Origin: Mycobacterium interjectum
Lineage (GTDB): Bacteria; Actinomycetota; Actinomycetes; Mycobacteriales; Mycobacteriaceae
Assembly (NCBI GenBank): GCA_002102225.1
Contig: LQPB01000062.1
Span: 50,542 to 114,541, forward strand
Direction: 5' to 3'
Length of the DNA: 64,000 bases
In this document: positions 1-7,270 of the stretch, one piece after another
Layout: each line of letters begins with the position of its first letter
Numbering within the stretch: position 1 is the stretch's first letter
Position numbers and translations under genes: made by a program
The notes under the pieces: generated by a model
Told to the model about the DNA's origin: nothing
Seen by the model: only the letters and a program-made list of their open reading frames with translations
Database searches by the model: none

Positions 1-296
1 TGCAGATCGACCACATCGTCCCGCTGGCCTACGCCTGGGACATGGGGGCCTACGACTGGCCGCCGCCGGAGCGGCTGCGCTTCGCCAACGACCCGGCCAA
101 CCTGCTGGCCGTGGAAGGGCAGGCCAACCAGGATAAGGGTGACTCGCCGCCGGCCGAGTGGATGCCGCCGAACGCCGCGTTCGCGTGCCAGTACGCCATG
201 CAGTTCATCGCCGTACTGCGCGGTTACCAGCTGCCGGTGGACCAGGCCTCGGCGGGGGTGCTGCGGCGGGCGGCGGCCACCTGCCCGGCGGGCTGA
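1..296 (+). CDS. HNH endonuclease family protein (DUF1524/GmrSD C-terminal type), 3' part only
   Basis: Only the C-terminal 97 residues are inside the window; the reading frame begins at base 3 and the 5' end lies upstream. The visible part opens with IDHIVPLAYAWDMGA and continues with NDPANLLAVEGQANQDKG and AEWMPP, which is the DUF1524/HNH pattern in which the Asp-His of DHIVPL and the later Asn and Lys form the metal/nuclease centre. Mycobacterial members are usually exported proteins of unknown target. By position beside the aldo/keto reductase it is probably the counterpart of M. tuberculosis Rv2972c. Whether it is an active nuclease and whether it has a signal peptide cannot be judged from this fragment. 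Confidence 0.75.
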   Translation, partial: QIDHIVPLAYAWDMGAYDWPPPERLRFANDPANLLAVEGQANQDKGDSPPAEWMPPNAAFACQYAMQFIAVLRGYQLPVDQASAGVLRRAAATCPAG

Positions 297-312
297 ATCG
301 CCCGAGCGGCGT

Positions 313-1164
313 TTACGGGCCCTCGTACGTGTCGGGATCCGGGCGCAGCCGGGTCCCGTCGTTGAGGCCGTTGATCGCGTCCATGTGCTCGCCGGCCAAC
401 TCGAAATCGAAGATGTCCACGTTCGTGGCGATGTGCTCGGCTTTGCTCGAGCGGAAAATCACCGAATTGCCCAATTGCACGTTCCACCGAAGCAGAATTT
501 GCGCGGGCGTCTTGCCGTATTCGGCGGCCACCGCGTTCACCGTCGGGTTATCCATCAGCTTGCCGAGAACCAGCGGCGTGTAGGACTGCGTGACGACGTT
601 GTGCTGCGCGTTCGCTTTGCGCAGATCGGCCTGGTTGAGCAGCGGGTGCAGCTCGACCTGGTTGACCGCCGGGGTGACGAAGGTCAGGTCGATGACCGTC
701 GAGAGGTGATCCTCGGTGAAGTTGGACACCCCGATCGAGCGGGCGTGGCCTTCCCCGCGGGACTGGATTATGCCGCCGAACGCGTCGACGTATTTGCCCT
801 GCGCGGGGGCCGGCCAATGTATGAGGTACAGGTCGACGTAGTCGAGGCCGAGTCGCTCCAGACTGGCGCTGCAGGCCACCGGAGCCTTGGAAAAACCGTG
901 GTCCGCGGTGGCCAGCTTGGTGGTGACGAACAACTCCGCGCGCGGGATGCCGGAGGCCGCGATCGCGCGGCCGACGCCGGCCTCGTTGCCATAGGCGGCG
1001 GCGGTGTCGATGAGCCGGCACCCGATCTCCAGCGCGGCCGCGACGGCGCGCTCGGCTTCGTCCTCCGAGAGGTCCGCGACGCCCAGCCCGAGCACCGGCA
1101 TGGTGTTTTCGTCGTTAAGAGCAATCGACGGTATGGCGGCGCCCGACTCGCCAGTCAATGTCAT
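313..1164 (-). CDS. Aldo/keto reductase (Rv2971-like)
   Basis: A 283-residue NADPH-dependent reductase of the AKR5/2,5-diketo-D-gluconate reductase group, cytosolic TIM barrel. The catalytic tetrad is readable: Asp in LIDTAAAYGNEAG with its Tyr, Lys in FVTTKLATADHG and His in LYLIHWPAP. The C-terminal cofactor-binding stretch reads LGNSVIFRSSKAEHIATN. Length equals the family norm. The start ATG at 1164 overlaps the last stop (TGA, 1163-1161) of the decayed paralogue upstream as ATGA, so the two once formed a translationally coupled pair. M. tuberculosis Rv2971 is the likely ortholog; its physiological carbonyl substrate is not established by sequence. It is convergent with the HNH gene, which ends 17 bp away. 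Confidence 0.93.
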   Translation of the reverse strand: MTLTGESGAAIPSIALNDENTMPVLGLGVADLSEDEAERAVAAALEIGCRLIDTAAAYGNEAGVGRAIAASGIPRAELFVTTKLATADHGFSKAPVACSASLERLGLDYVDLYLIHWPAPAQGKYVDAFGGIIQSRGEGHARSIGVSNFTEDHLSTVIDLTFVTPAVNQVELHPLLNQADLRKANAQHNVVTQSYTPLVLGKLMDNPTVNAVAAEYGKTPAQILLRWNVQLGNSVIFRSSKAEHIATNVDIFDFELAGEHMDAINGLNDGTRLRPDPDTYEGP

Positions 1165-1519
1165 TCACCTACCTGTGAATTGAAGGTTCGTAGCTCCGGA
1201 CCCGGTCGGGTTCCCTCGCCGAGCTGGAGGTCGACGCATTTCGGTGCTGATCCGAGATCGAACACGTCGAAGTTGCTCGCAATCCGTGTGGGTTCACCAA
1301 CTTGGGGACCACGATATTACCCAGCCGGATAAGCGCCTAATCAATACCTTCTCCGAGGCGCGCCGCGGTCCGCACGCCCTGGCCGGAATGGGGCCTTCCG
1401 GTGACGACGTAGAGTTGACCGCGCGGCACGTCGGAATCGGCAATCGCGCCGGCGGGACCTGGAAGACTCTGCGAGGCAAAAGACGGGTATCCCATTTCCG
1501 TCGTTCAGCATGGCCATGA
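1161..1519 (-). pseudogene. Decayed second aldo/keto reductase
   Basis: No intact frame runs through this stretch, but the minus strand carries ordered fragments of an aldo/keto reductase in different frames. These are an N-terminus MAMLNDGNGIPV, then VFQVPP, then AIADSDVPRGQLYVVTG (compare AIAASGIPRAELFVTTK in the intact neighbour), then LGNIVVPKLVNP, then RIASNFDVFDLGS and a C-terminal GEGTRPGPELRTF. Several frameshifts, an in-frame TAG and a large central deletion (including the catalytic core) separate them. The last fragment ends at TGA 1163-1161, overlapping the ATG of the intact reductase. M. smegmatis has two adjacent reductases at this locus (MSMEG_2407/2408), so one copy was probably lost here. 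This remnant accounts for most of the 379 bp without a gene between 1165 and 1543. Confidence 0.8.
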
Positions 1520-1543
1520 ATTTCAGGGGGAGCAGGAGCAGCC

Positions 1544-2665
1544 ATGACCAGAAGTCTGCCGGGCGCGCCGGACCTCGATCTCGGTGCCAAACGCGCACCG
1601 ATGCGCTGGCTCAGTCGGGTCCAGGGCGTCGTCACCACTGCCGGCGTCAAGGTCATTCCGTGGATCCCGACCGCCGCCAAGCGGGTGCTGTTCCACGGCC
1701 GTTCGGTCATCATCGACGGCAACACGCTCGATCCCACGCTGCAGCTGATGCTGTCGGGGCTGCGCGCCGTCGGCATCGATGGCCTTGTCGTCGACGACGA
1801 ACCGGCCGCATCCCGCGCTCAGATGCGGGAGACGCTGGTGGGTTTGCCCGGGCCGCAGATTCACGTCGAGGTCGAAGACCTCTCGCTGCCCGGACCGGCC
1901 GGCGAGATCCGCGCGCGCCACTACCGTCCGCCCGGCGGGGCCGCCGCGCCCCTGTTGGTCTTCTACCACGGCGGTGGCTGGGTGATCGGCGACCTGGACA
2001 CCCACGACTCGCTGTGCCGACTGACGTGCCGTGACGCCGGCATCCACGTGTTGTCGATCGACTACCGACTGGCCCCCGAGCACCCGGCCCCGGCCGCCGT
2101 CGAGGACGCATATGCGGCCTTCAGGTGGGCGCATGAGCACGCCGGTGAGCTCGGCGCCACGCCCGGGCGGGTCGCGGTCGGCGGCGACAGCGCCGGCGGA
2201 AACCTGGCCGCGGTGGTGGCCCAGCTGGCGCGCGACAGTGCCGATAGCGGAGGGCCCGCTCCCGTGCTGCAGTGGCTGATCTACCCGCGGACCGACTTCA
2301 CCGCGCAGACCCGGTCCATGAGCCTGTTCGCCCGCGGCTTCTTGCTGACCAGGCGGGACATGGACTGGTTCACCGCCCAGTACCTCAAGGCGTTCGACCC
2401 GACCGACCCCCGGGTGTCGCCGCTGCTGGCCGAGTCGCTGGCGGGGCTGGCGCCGGCGTTGATCGCGGTCGGGGGCTTCGACCCGTTGCGTGATGAGGGC
2501 GAGGCCTACGCGGCGGCGCTGCGGGCCGCGGGCACCCCGGTGGACCTGCGTTATATGGGGTCGCTGACGCACGGCTTCGCGAACCTGTTTCAGCTGGGCG
2601 GCGACAGCGCCGTGGGCACCAGCGAACTCGTTTCGGCCCTGCGCGCCCACCTGAGCCGCGCCTGA
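1544..2665 (+). CDS. lipN: Alpha/beta hydrolase-fold lipase/esterase, LipN-like
   Basis: A 373-residue member of the hormone-sensitive-lipase (bHSL, family IV) esterases. The oxyanion-hole motif HGGGW lies in VFYHGGGWVIGDLDTHDS, the nucleophile elbow is GDSAGG, the acid is in GGFDPLRDEGEAYA and the base in SLTHGFANLF. Family members hydrolyse short to medium acyl esters; M. tuberculosis LipN (Rv2970c, about 376 aa) is the likely ortholog. There is no signal peptide, so it is cytosolic or membrane-associated. The ATG at 1544 is preceded by AGGGGGAGCAGGAG, which fits a Shine-Dalgarno. It lies between the aldo/keto reductase locus and the DsbA gene, as in M. tuberculosis. Confidence 0.9.
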   Translation: MTRSLPGAPDLDLGAKRAPMRWLSRVQGVVTTAGVKVIPWIPTAAKRVLFHGRSVIIDGNTLDPTLQLMLSGLRAVGIDGLVVDDEPAASRAQMRETLVGLPGPQIHVEVEDLSLPGPAGEIRARHYRPPGGAAAPLLVFYHGGGWVIGDLDTHDSLCRLTCRDAGIHVLSIDYRLAPEHPAPAAVEDAYAAFRWAHEHAGELGATPGRVAVGGDSAGGNLAAVVAQLARDSADSGGPAPVLQWLIYPRTDFTAQTRSMSLFARGFLLTRRDMDWFTAQYLKAFDPTDPRVSPLLAESLAGLAPALIAVGGFDPLRDEGEAYAAALRAAGTPVDLRYMGSLTHGFANLFQLGGDSAVGTSELVSALRAHLSRA

Positions 2666-2746
2666 GCCGTCGGGTCGAACGCCGGTACTCTAGAGGCGCC
2701 TCCGTCCGACCGCCGGACGGGCCCGCACCGAAGGATCAGCGAACCT

Positions 2747-3508
2747 GTGGCCGACAAACCCAAGCGTCCCCCGCGATTCGATGTCAAGTCCGCCACCGGC
2801 AAATCCGGCCGACTCGTCCAGATCGGCGGCACCGCCTTCATCGTGATCTTCGCGGTGGCGCTCGTCTTCTACATCGTGACGTCGCATCACAAGAAGGGTG
2901 GCGCCACCGGAGAGGGCGACACGGTGCGGGTGACGTCGAGCAAGGTGGTCAACCAGCCGGGCACCAGCAATCCCAAGGCCGTCGTGAGCTTCTACGAGGA
3001 CTTCCTCTGCCCGGCCTGCGGTAACTTCGAGCGGACTTTCGGGCCGACGGTTTCCAAGCTCATCGACATCGGCGCCATCGCGGCCGATTACTCCATGGTG
3101 GCGATCCTCGACAGCCAGAAGAACAACAACTATTCGTCGCGGGCCGGCGCGGCGGCCTTGTGCGTCGCCGACGAGTCCATCGACGCGTTCCGCCGCTTTC
3201 ACAGCGCGCTGTTCAGCGCCGACATCCAGCCCAACGAACGCGGCACCAGCTTCCCCGACAACGCGCGGCTGATCGAAATCGCCCGCGTCGACGGAGTCGT
3301 GGGCAAGGTGCCCGACTGCATCAACAGCGGCAAGTACGTGTCGCGGGTCGCCGGGGAGGCCGCGAAAGCGAACATCAACGCGACGCCGACCATCAAGATC
3401 AACGGCCAGGACTACGAGCCTTCGACGCCCGATGCGCTGGTCAGCAAGATCAAGTCGATCGTGGGCGACGTGCCCGGCATCGACACCGCCGTCTCTCCCG
3501 CGGCCTGA
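2747..3508 (+). CDS. DsbA-like thiol-disulfide oxidoreductase, membrane-anchored (Rv2969c-like)
   Basis: A 253-residue protein with one N-terminal membrane anchor (about residues 22-45) and an extracytoplasmic thioredoxin/DsbA domain. The active site is C88-P-A-C91 in DFLCPACGNFERTF and the cis-proline loop is NATPTIKING near residue 205. It introduces disulfides into exported proteins and is reoxidised by the VKOR protein encoded next. The stop TGA overlaps the next ATG (TGATG at 3506-3510), so the pair is translationally coupled. The start is GTG at 2747 with AAGGATCAG upstream; a TACTCT hexamer at about 2686-2691 may be its -10 box. In M. tuberculosis this protein is known as MtDsbA. Confidence 0.92.
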   Translation: MADKPKRPPRFDVKSATGKSGRLVQIGGTAFIVIFAVALVFYIVTSHHKKGGATGEGDTVRVTSSKVVNQPGTSNPKAVVSFYEDFLCPACGNFERTFGPTVSKLIDIGAIAADYSMVAILDSQKNNNYSSRAGAAALCVADESIDAFRRFHSALFSADIQPNERGTSFPDNARLIEIARVDGVVGKVPDCINSGKYVSRVAGEAAKANINATPTIKINGQDYEPSTPDALVSKIKSIVGDVPGIDTAVSPAA

Positions 3509-4146
3509 TGGCGACGCCGGTGTCAGCGCAACCCGCCGAGGACGCCGGCGGCGAGACACCGGAGCGGCCGCCCCGGCCGCGCGTACCCGCGCCCAGCGCG
3601 TGGTGGGTGCTGATCGCCGGCGTGATCGGCCTGGTTGCCTCCATGACGCTGACGGTGGAGAAGATCGACATCCTGCTCAACCCGTCCTACGTGCCGTCGT
3701 GCAACATCAACCCGATCCTGTCGTGCGGCTCGGTGATGATCACCCCGCAGGCGTCGGTGCTGGGCTTCCCCAATCCGCTGCTCGGGCTGGTGGGCTTCGC
3801 CGTGGTGGTCGTCACCGGTGTCTTGGCGGTGGCGAAAGTTCCTCTGCCGCAATGGTATTGGGTTGGCCTGACGGTCGGCGTGCTGGCCGGTTCGGCGTTC
3901 GTGCACTGGCTGATCTTTCAGAGCCTGTATCGCATCGGGGCGTTGTGCCCCTACTGCATGGTGGTCTGGGTGGTCACCATTGCGCTGCTGGTGGTGGTCG
4001 CGTCGATCGCGTTTCGCCCGGCGCTGCAAACTCCTGCGCTGCAGGTGCTGTACCAGTGGCGGTGGTCGATCGCCGCGCTGTGGTTCACGGCGGTGTTCCT
4101 GCTGATCATGGTGCGGTTCTGGGACTACTGGTCCACGCTGTTGTGA
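3508..4146 (+). CDS. Vitamin K epoxide reductase (VKOR) family protein, DsbB-like
   Basis: A 212-residue polytopic membrane protein that passes electrons from DsbA-type proteins to quinone. The quinone-facing C147-P-Y-C150 is in IGALCPYCMVVW and the loop cysteine pair is C65 and C73 (SCNINPILSCGS). Transmembrane segments are visible at about 31-49, 90-110, 118-138, 148-168 and 187-206. It is the redox partner of the upstream DsbA-like protein and overlaps its stop codon. The first 28 residues are Pro/Glu-rich and cytoplasmic. M. tuberculosis Rv2968c is the likely ortholog; there the pca gene follows, but here rsmD starts 10 bp later. Confidence 0.93.
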   Translation: MATPVSAQPAEDAGGETPERPPRPRVPAPSAWWVLIAGVIGLVASMTLTVEKIDILLNPSYVPSCNINPILSCGSVMITPQASVLGFPNPLLGLVGFAVVVVTGVLAVAKVPLPQWYWVGLTVGVLAGSAFVHWLIFQSLYRIGALCPYCMVVWVVTIALLVVVASIAFRPALQTPALQVLYQWRWSIAALWFTAVFLLIMVRFWDYWSTLL

Positions 4147-4156
4147 ACGTCTGCGC

Positions 4157-4711
4157 GTGACCCGCATCATCGGCGGCGTCGCCGGGGGGCGGCGCATCAC
4201 CGTCCCGCCGCGGGGCACCCGGCCCACCACCGACCGGGTGCGCGAATCGCTGTTCAACATCCTCACCGCGCGCCGGGACCTGGCCGGCGTGGCGGTGCTG
4301 GACCTCTACGCCGGGTCGGGCGCGCTGGGGCTGGAGGCGCTGTCACGCGGGGCCGCCTCGGCACTGTTCGTGGAGTCCGACCCGCGCACCGCGGCCGTCA
4401 TCGCGCGCAACATCGACGCCCTCGGACTGCCCGGCGCGACCCTGCGCCGCGGCGCGGTGGCGACGGTACTGGCGGCCGGGACCTCCTGCGCGGTGGACCT
4501 GGTGCTGGCCGACCCGCCCTACGACCTCGACGCCGCGGAGCTGGGCGCGGTGCTGGCCGCTCTGACGGCGCACGGCTGGGTGCGCGAGGGAACCGTTGCG
4601 GCCGTGGAGCGTCCGGCCGCCGGCGCGCCGCTGACCTGGCCGGCGGGCTGGTCGGTGTGGCCCGAGCGCGTCTACGGCGACACCCGACTGGAGCTGGCCG
4701 AACACGCGTAG
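4157..4711 (+). CDS. rsmD: 16S rRNA (guanine966-N2)-methyltransferase RsmD
   Basis: A 184-residue Rossmann-fold methyltransferase (Rv2966c-like). The N-terminus TRIIGGVAGGRR contacts RNA, the S-adenosylmethionine-binding motif I is LDLYAGSGALGLEALSRG, and the N6/N2-methylase motif IV is ADPPY. It methylates G966 of 16S rRNA on the assembling 30S subunit. The GTG start at 4157 is 10 bp after the VKOR stop. It is followed closely by coaD, a pairing conserved across many bacteria. Confidence 0.9.
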   Translation: MTRIIGGVAGGRRITVPPRGTRPTTDRVRESLFNILTARRDLAGVAVLDLYAGSGALGLEALSRGAASALFVESDPRTAAVIARNIDALGLPGATLRRGAVATVLAAGTSCAVDLVLADPPYDLDAAELGAVLAALTAHGWVREGTVAAVERPAAGAPLTWPAGWSVWPERVYGDTRLELAEHA

Positions 4712-4720
4712 CCGGGCGTG

Positions 4721-4726
4721 TAGCGT
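4721..4726 (+). promoter_or_regulatory. -10 element TAGCGT, possible leaderless coaD promoter
   Basis: TAGCGT fits the mycobacterial TANNNT -10 consensus and ends 8 nt before the coaD ATG. Initiation at the usual distance would fall at or within 1-2 nt of the start codon, and no Shine-Dalgarno is visible in the gap. This is inferred from sequence only. Confidence 0.4.
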
Positions 4727-4734
4727 CATCGCTT

Positions 4735-5217
4735 ATGAGCGGCGCGGTTTGCCCGGGCTCGTTTGACCCGGTGACGTTGGGCCACATCGACGTTTTCGAA
4801 CGCGCCTCGGCCCAGTTCGACGAGGTGGTGGTGGCGATCCTCATCAACCCCGCCAAGAAAGGCATGTTCGAGCTCGACGAGCGGATCGCGATGATCGAGG
4901 AGTCGACGACGCACCTGCCCAACCTGCGGGTGGAGGCCGGCCAGGGGCTGGTGGTCGACTTCGTCCGGTCGCGGGGGATGACCGCGATCGTGAAGGGTCT
5001 GCGCACCGGCACCGATTTCGAATACGAGCTGCAGATGGCGCAGATGAACAAGCACATCGCCGGTGTGGACACGTTTTTCGTGGCCACCACGCCGCGCTAT
5101 TCGTTCGTGTCGTCCTCGCTGGCCAAGGAGGTCGCGGTGCTGGGCGGCAACGTGTCGGAGCTGCTGCCCGAACCGGTCAACCGCCGACTGCGGGAAAAGC
5201 TGTCGGCCGATCGATGA
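4735..5217 (+). CDS. coaD: Phosphopantetheine adenylyltransferase CoaD
   Basis: A 160-residue enzyme that transfers AMP from ATP to 4'-phosphopantetheine, the fourth step of coenzyme A synthesis. The nucleotidyltransferase signature is CPGSFDPVTLGH (the T/HxGH motif) and the C-terminal ATP loop is YSFVSSSLAKEVA. Length matches the family (about 160). A further in-frame start lies upstream, but ATG 4735 gives the canonical MSGAVCPGSFDP N-terminus known from M. tuberculosis Rv2965c. Its stop overlaps the next start (ATGA). Confidence 0.95.
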   Translation: MSGAVCPGSFDPVTLGHIDVFERASAQFDEVVVAILINPAKKGMFELDERIAMIEESTTHLPNLRVEAGQGLVVDFVRSRGMTAIVKGLRTGTDFEYELQMAQMNKHIAGVDTFFVATTPRYSFVSSSLAKEVAVLGGNVSELLPEPVNRRLREKLSADR

Positions 5218-5612
5218 GCGCCGAGCACGCCCGAGCCACGGTCGACGACTTCACGCGGGCGATCGTCGAGGAAAGGTTCGACGACGCGCGCGCCCTCCTG
5301 CACGACGACTTCGTCGTGCATGAGGCCGGTGGGCTGCCCTACAGCGGCGAATACCGCGGCCCACAAGCATTTTTCGAACTCTTGGCCGCGATGAACGAGG
5401 GCCTGGAGCTCACCCCGGGCCAGGACATCCAGTATCTTGCGGAGGGCGACACCATCGCGCTGCGCTGTCGGCTCAGGTTCACTTCGCGGGCCTCCGGCCG
5501 CTGCGCCGAAATGGGGTTGGTCGAGGTCTACACGGTGCGCGACGGGCTGGTCGTGGAGCTCGACGTCTACTACAAGGACCCGGCGGCGGTGGCGGCGCTC
5601 CTGGCGACGTAG
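5214..5612 (+). CDS. SnoaL-like / NTF2-fold protein
   Basis: A 132-residue alpha+beta barrel protein. The pattern of an N-terminal helical half (ATVDDFTRAIVEERFDDARALLHDDFVVHEAG) followed by a curved sheet ending in VEVYTVRDGLVVELDVYYKDPAAV is typical of the SnoaL-like/ketosteroid-isomerase superfamily. The start ATG overlaps the coaD stop by 4 bp, so it is co-translated with coaD. Substrate and reaction cannot be read from the sequence. In M. tuberculosis purU lies on the other side of coaD instead; here a purU remnant follows directly. Confidence 0.7.
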   Translation: MSAEHARATVDDFTRAIVEERFDDARALLHDDFVVHEAGGLPYSGEYRGPQAFFELLAAMNEGLELTPGQDIQYLAEGDTIALRCRLRFTSRASGRCAEMGLVEVYTVRDGLVVELDVYYKDPAAVAALLAT

Positions 5613-5629
5613 CTACCTCGGCGGCCGCG

Positions 5630-5767
5630 ACCTAGAACAATCGGCATCTGAAGTTCGCCACGACCGTTGCGCCACAACGGGTCTAACGGGCGCCGGTAGT
5701 CGATAGTGAATCGGTCGGCGGCGGTGCGGGCGAATTCGCGCTCCAGCGCTACGGCCGTCAGTCGCAT
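5630..5767 (-). pseudogene. purU: Remnant of purU (formyltetrahydrofolate deformylase)
   Basis: On the minus strand, bases 5767 to about 5630 encode MRLTAVALEREFARTAADRF, TIDYR, then DPLWRNGRGELQMPIV. This matches the junction of the ACT domain and the formyltransferase domain of PurU, where family members read roughly ELQRDFGSTVADKFGIDYR and, about 20 residues later, CLLDLLWRNRRGELEM. The residues between the two blocks are deleted, the whole ACT domain is missing upstream, and everything after the second block is gone. It lies exactly where M. tuberculosis has Rv2964 (purU), next to the Rv2963-like permease and in the same orientation. The family match is from memory, not from a search. Confidence 0.7.
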
Positions 5768-6939
5768 TGACGGCTGTGATCGTGCTGACCCGCCGTCGGC
5801 GCGGGGGAGCCGCCCATCATGCGCACCATCGGCAGTCCCCCGGAGGTGAGAAACCGGGCGATCAGTATCGCCGCGACGACCAGGAAGGCGATATTGAGCC
5901 AGGTGGTGTAGTTCCACGATATCGACGCTTCCATGACGGTGGCGTTTCGCTGCTTGGGCACCAGACCAGTTGCGCCGAAAAGTAATTCGATGACGTAGCC
6001 CGCCGCGGCCATTGCCGCGTAGAAGGTGGCCAGCAGCGTCAGCATCATCCGGGTGCCGTAGTACTTCCGGTAGATGTTCAGGATCGGCAGGATCACCAGG
6101 TCGGCGTAGATGAAGGCGATGACACCGCCGAAGCTGATGCCGCCGTTCCACAACACCGCGGCCAGCGGCACATTGCCGATGGAGCAGACGAACGAAACGA
6201 TCGCCACGATCGGTCCCACGATCGGCCCCCACACCGCCGACCAACCCGGGTGATCGGCCAAAAAGAAGATCTGCCAGAACTTTTCGGGAACCCAGGCTGC
6301 GATGGCACCCGCGATCAGTAAGCCCAAGACGAGGTCCCGCAAGATCGCCAACCACTCCATGACGAACACGTGCGAAACCGAGGTGAAGCCCTGCGGGGAC
6401 AGCAGCCGCCGCCAAAACGATCCCTCTTTGTGGATCGACATGTCCATGGCGGCATGGCCTTCCATGGAGCCGGCGATGCCGCGTTCGGCCTGTTCGCGCG
6501 CGGCGTCGACGAGCCGGGACCGCACGAACAGCCGGAACAGGACGGCGAGCGCCACGATCATCAGCGGGCCGCCGACGAATTCCGCGGCGGTGAACTGCCA
6601 GCCCATCAGCAGGGCCAGGATGATGCCCAACTCCACCACGAGGTTGGTGGAGCCGATCTCGAACGCCATCGCGGCGGTGAAGTTCGCGCCTTTGCGGAAC
6701 AGCGAGCGGGCGAGGGCGACCGCGGCGTACGAGCACGACGACGAGGCCGCGCCCAGCCCGGCGGCCACCGCCAGCGTGCGCGGGCGGTCGTCGCCCAGCA
6801 AGGACACGATCGTCGAGCGCCGCACTACCGCCTGCACCACCGCGGACAAGGCGAAGCCGAGGATCAGCGCCCAGAGGATCTCCCACGTCATCGAACCCGC
6901 CAGCCCCAAGGCATGACCGACCGCTGCCAGCGCCCTCAT
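5758..6939 (-). CDS. DUF318-family permease (Rv2963-like), probable copper-regulon member
   Basis: A 393-residue integral membrane protein of the predicted-permease DUF318 (ArsP-like) family with two hydrophobic halves. The first half contains LGAASSSCSYAAVALARSLF, where the SCS cysteine motif is conserved. The second half has the paired motif VSFVCSIGNVPLAAVLWNGG. A cytoplasmic loop of about 60 residues separates the halves and the C-terminus is His-containing (GQHDHSRQCD). In M. tuberculosis the ortholog Rv2963 belongs to the copper-responsive RicR regulon; transport substrate unproven. The ATG at 6939 has GGGGAGGACTCA upstream. A longer open frame extends upstream but has no membrane-protein character. 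A palindrome at 6982-7002 lies 43 bp before the start. Confidence 0.88.
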   Translation of the reverse strand: MRALAAVGHALGLAGSMTWEILWALILGFALSAVVQAVVRRSTIVSLLGDDRPRTLAVAAGLGAASSSCSYAAVALARSLFRKGANFTAAMAFEIGSTNLVVELGIILALLMGWQFTAAEFVGGPLMIVALAVLFRLFVRSRLVDAAREQAERGIAGSMEGHAAMDMSIHKEGSFWRRLLSPQGFTSVSHVFVMEWLAILRDLVLGLLIAGAIAAWVPEKFWQIFFLADHPGWSAVWGPIVGPIVAIVSFVCSIGNVPLAAVLWNGGISFGGVIAFIYADLVILPILNIYRKYYGTRMMLTLLATFYAAMAAAGYVIELLFGATGLVPKQRNATVMEASISWNYTTWLNIAFLVVAAILIARFLTSGGLPMVRMMGGSPAPTAGQHDHSRQCD

Positions 6940-7270
6940 TGAGTCCTCCCCTTCGGTTGCTCGGGCCGCGCGTCCGCCAAAGTATACCCCCATGGGGTAT
7001 ACGTCAAGGGCGCCGAGGGCGTTTCCCGGCCCGGGGTGGCCGTTTTCCCTAGAATGGCTCCACAATCGGTGCGGGGACCGGGCAAAAGAATATGGACTGA
7101 CCAACCCCGCGCGGCGGCTCGGCCCGCGGCATGGCGTGAACGGGCAAAATCGATGGATTTCACTCGCGACGGGTGGGTTTACCGGGCAAATCTTCGACAC
7201 ACCGGCGTCGCCACCACTGTCACAGACGCAACAGCAGGCACACTGGTAACAACAACGACGCCAGGAGGGC
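6940..7270. other. 331-bp intergenic region between permease and sepIVA
   Basis: This divergent region holds the permease promoter/operator (about 6981-7007), described separately. The remainder (7010-7270) shows no coding signal on either strand; a strong GGAGG precedes sepIVA. In M. tuberculosis the equivalent interval is occupied by purU's neighbours and the large PDIM/PGL lipid cluster. No insertion-sequence end or direct repeat is visible at the junction. Confidence 0.6.
6981..7007 (-). promoter_or_regulatory. Copper-type operator palindrome within the permease promoter
   Basis: GTATACCCC (6982-6990) and GGGGTATAC (6994-7002) are perfect 9-bp inverted arms around CAT. This resembles the operators of CsoR/RicR-family copper repressors, which have ACCCC/GGGGT cores. 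On the minus strand the arms lie between and across a TTGACG hexamer (7007-7002) and TATACT (6986-6981), a plausible -35/-10 pair with a 15-bp spacer, so bound repressor would block RNA polymerase. The M. tuberculosis ortholog of the downstream gene is a RicR target, which agrees. Confidence 0.72.

Noticed and set aside
1244..1519. 91-residue plus-strand open frame in the gap before lipN
   Set aside because: No family pattern; the minus strand of the same stretch contains ordered aldo/keto reductase fragments that explain the conservation better.
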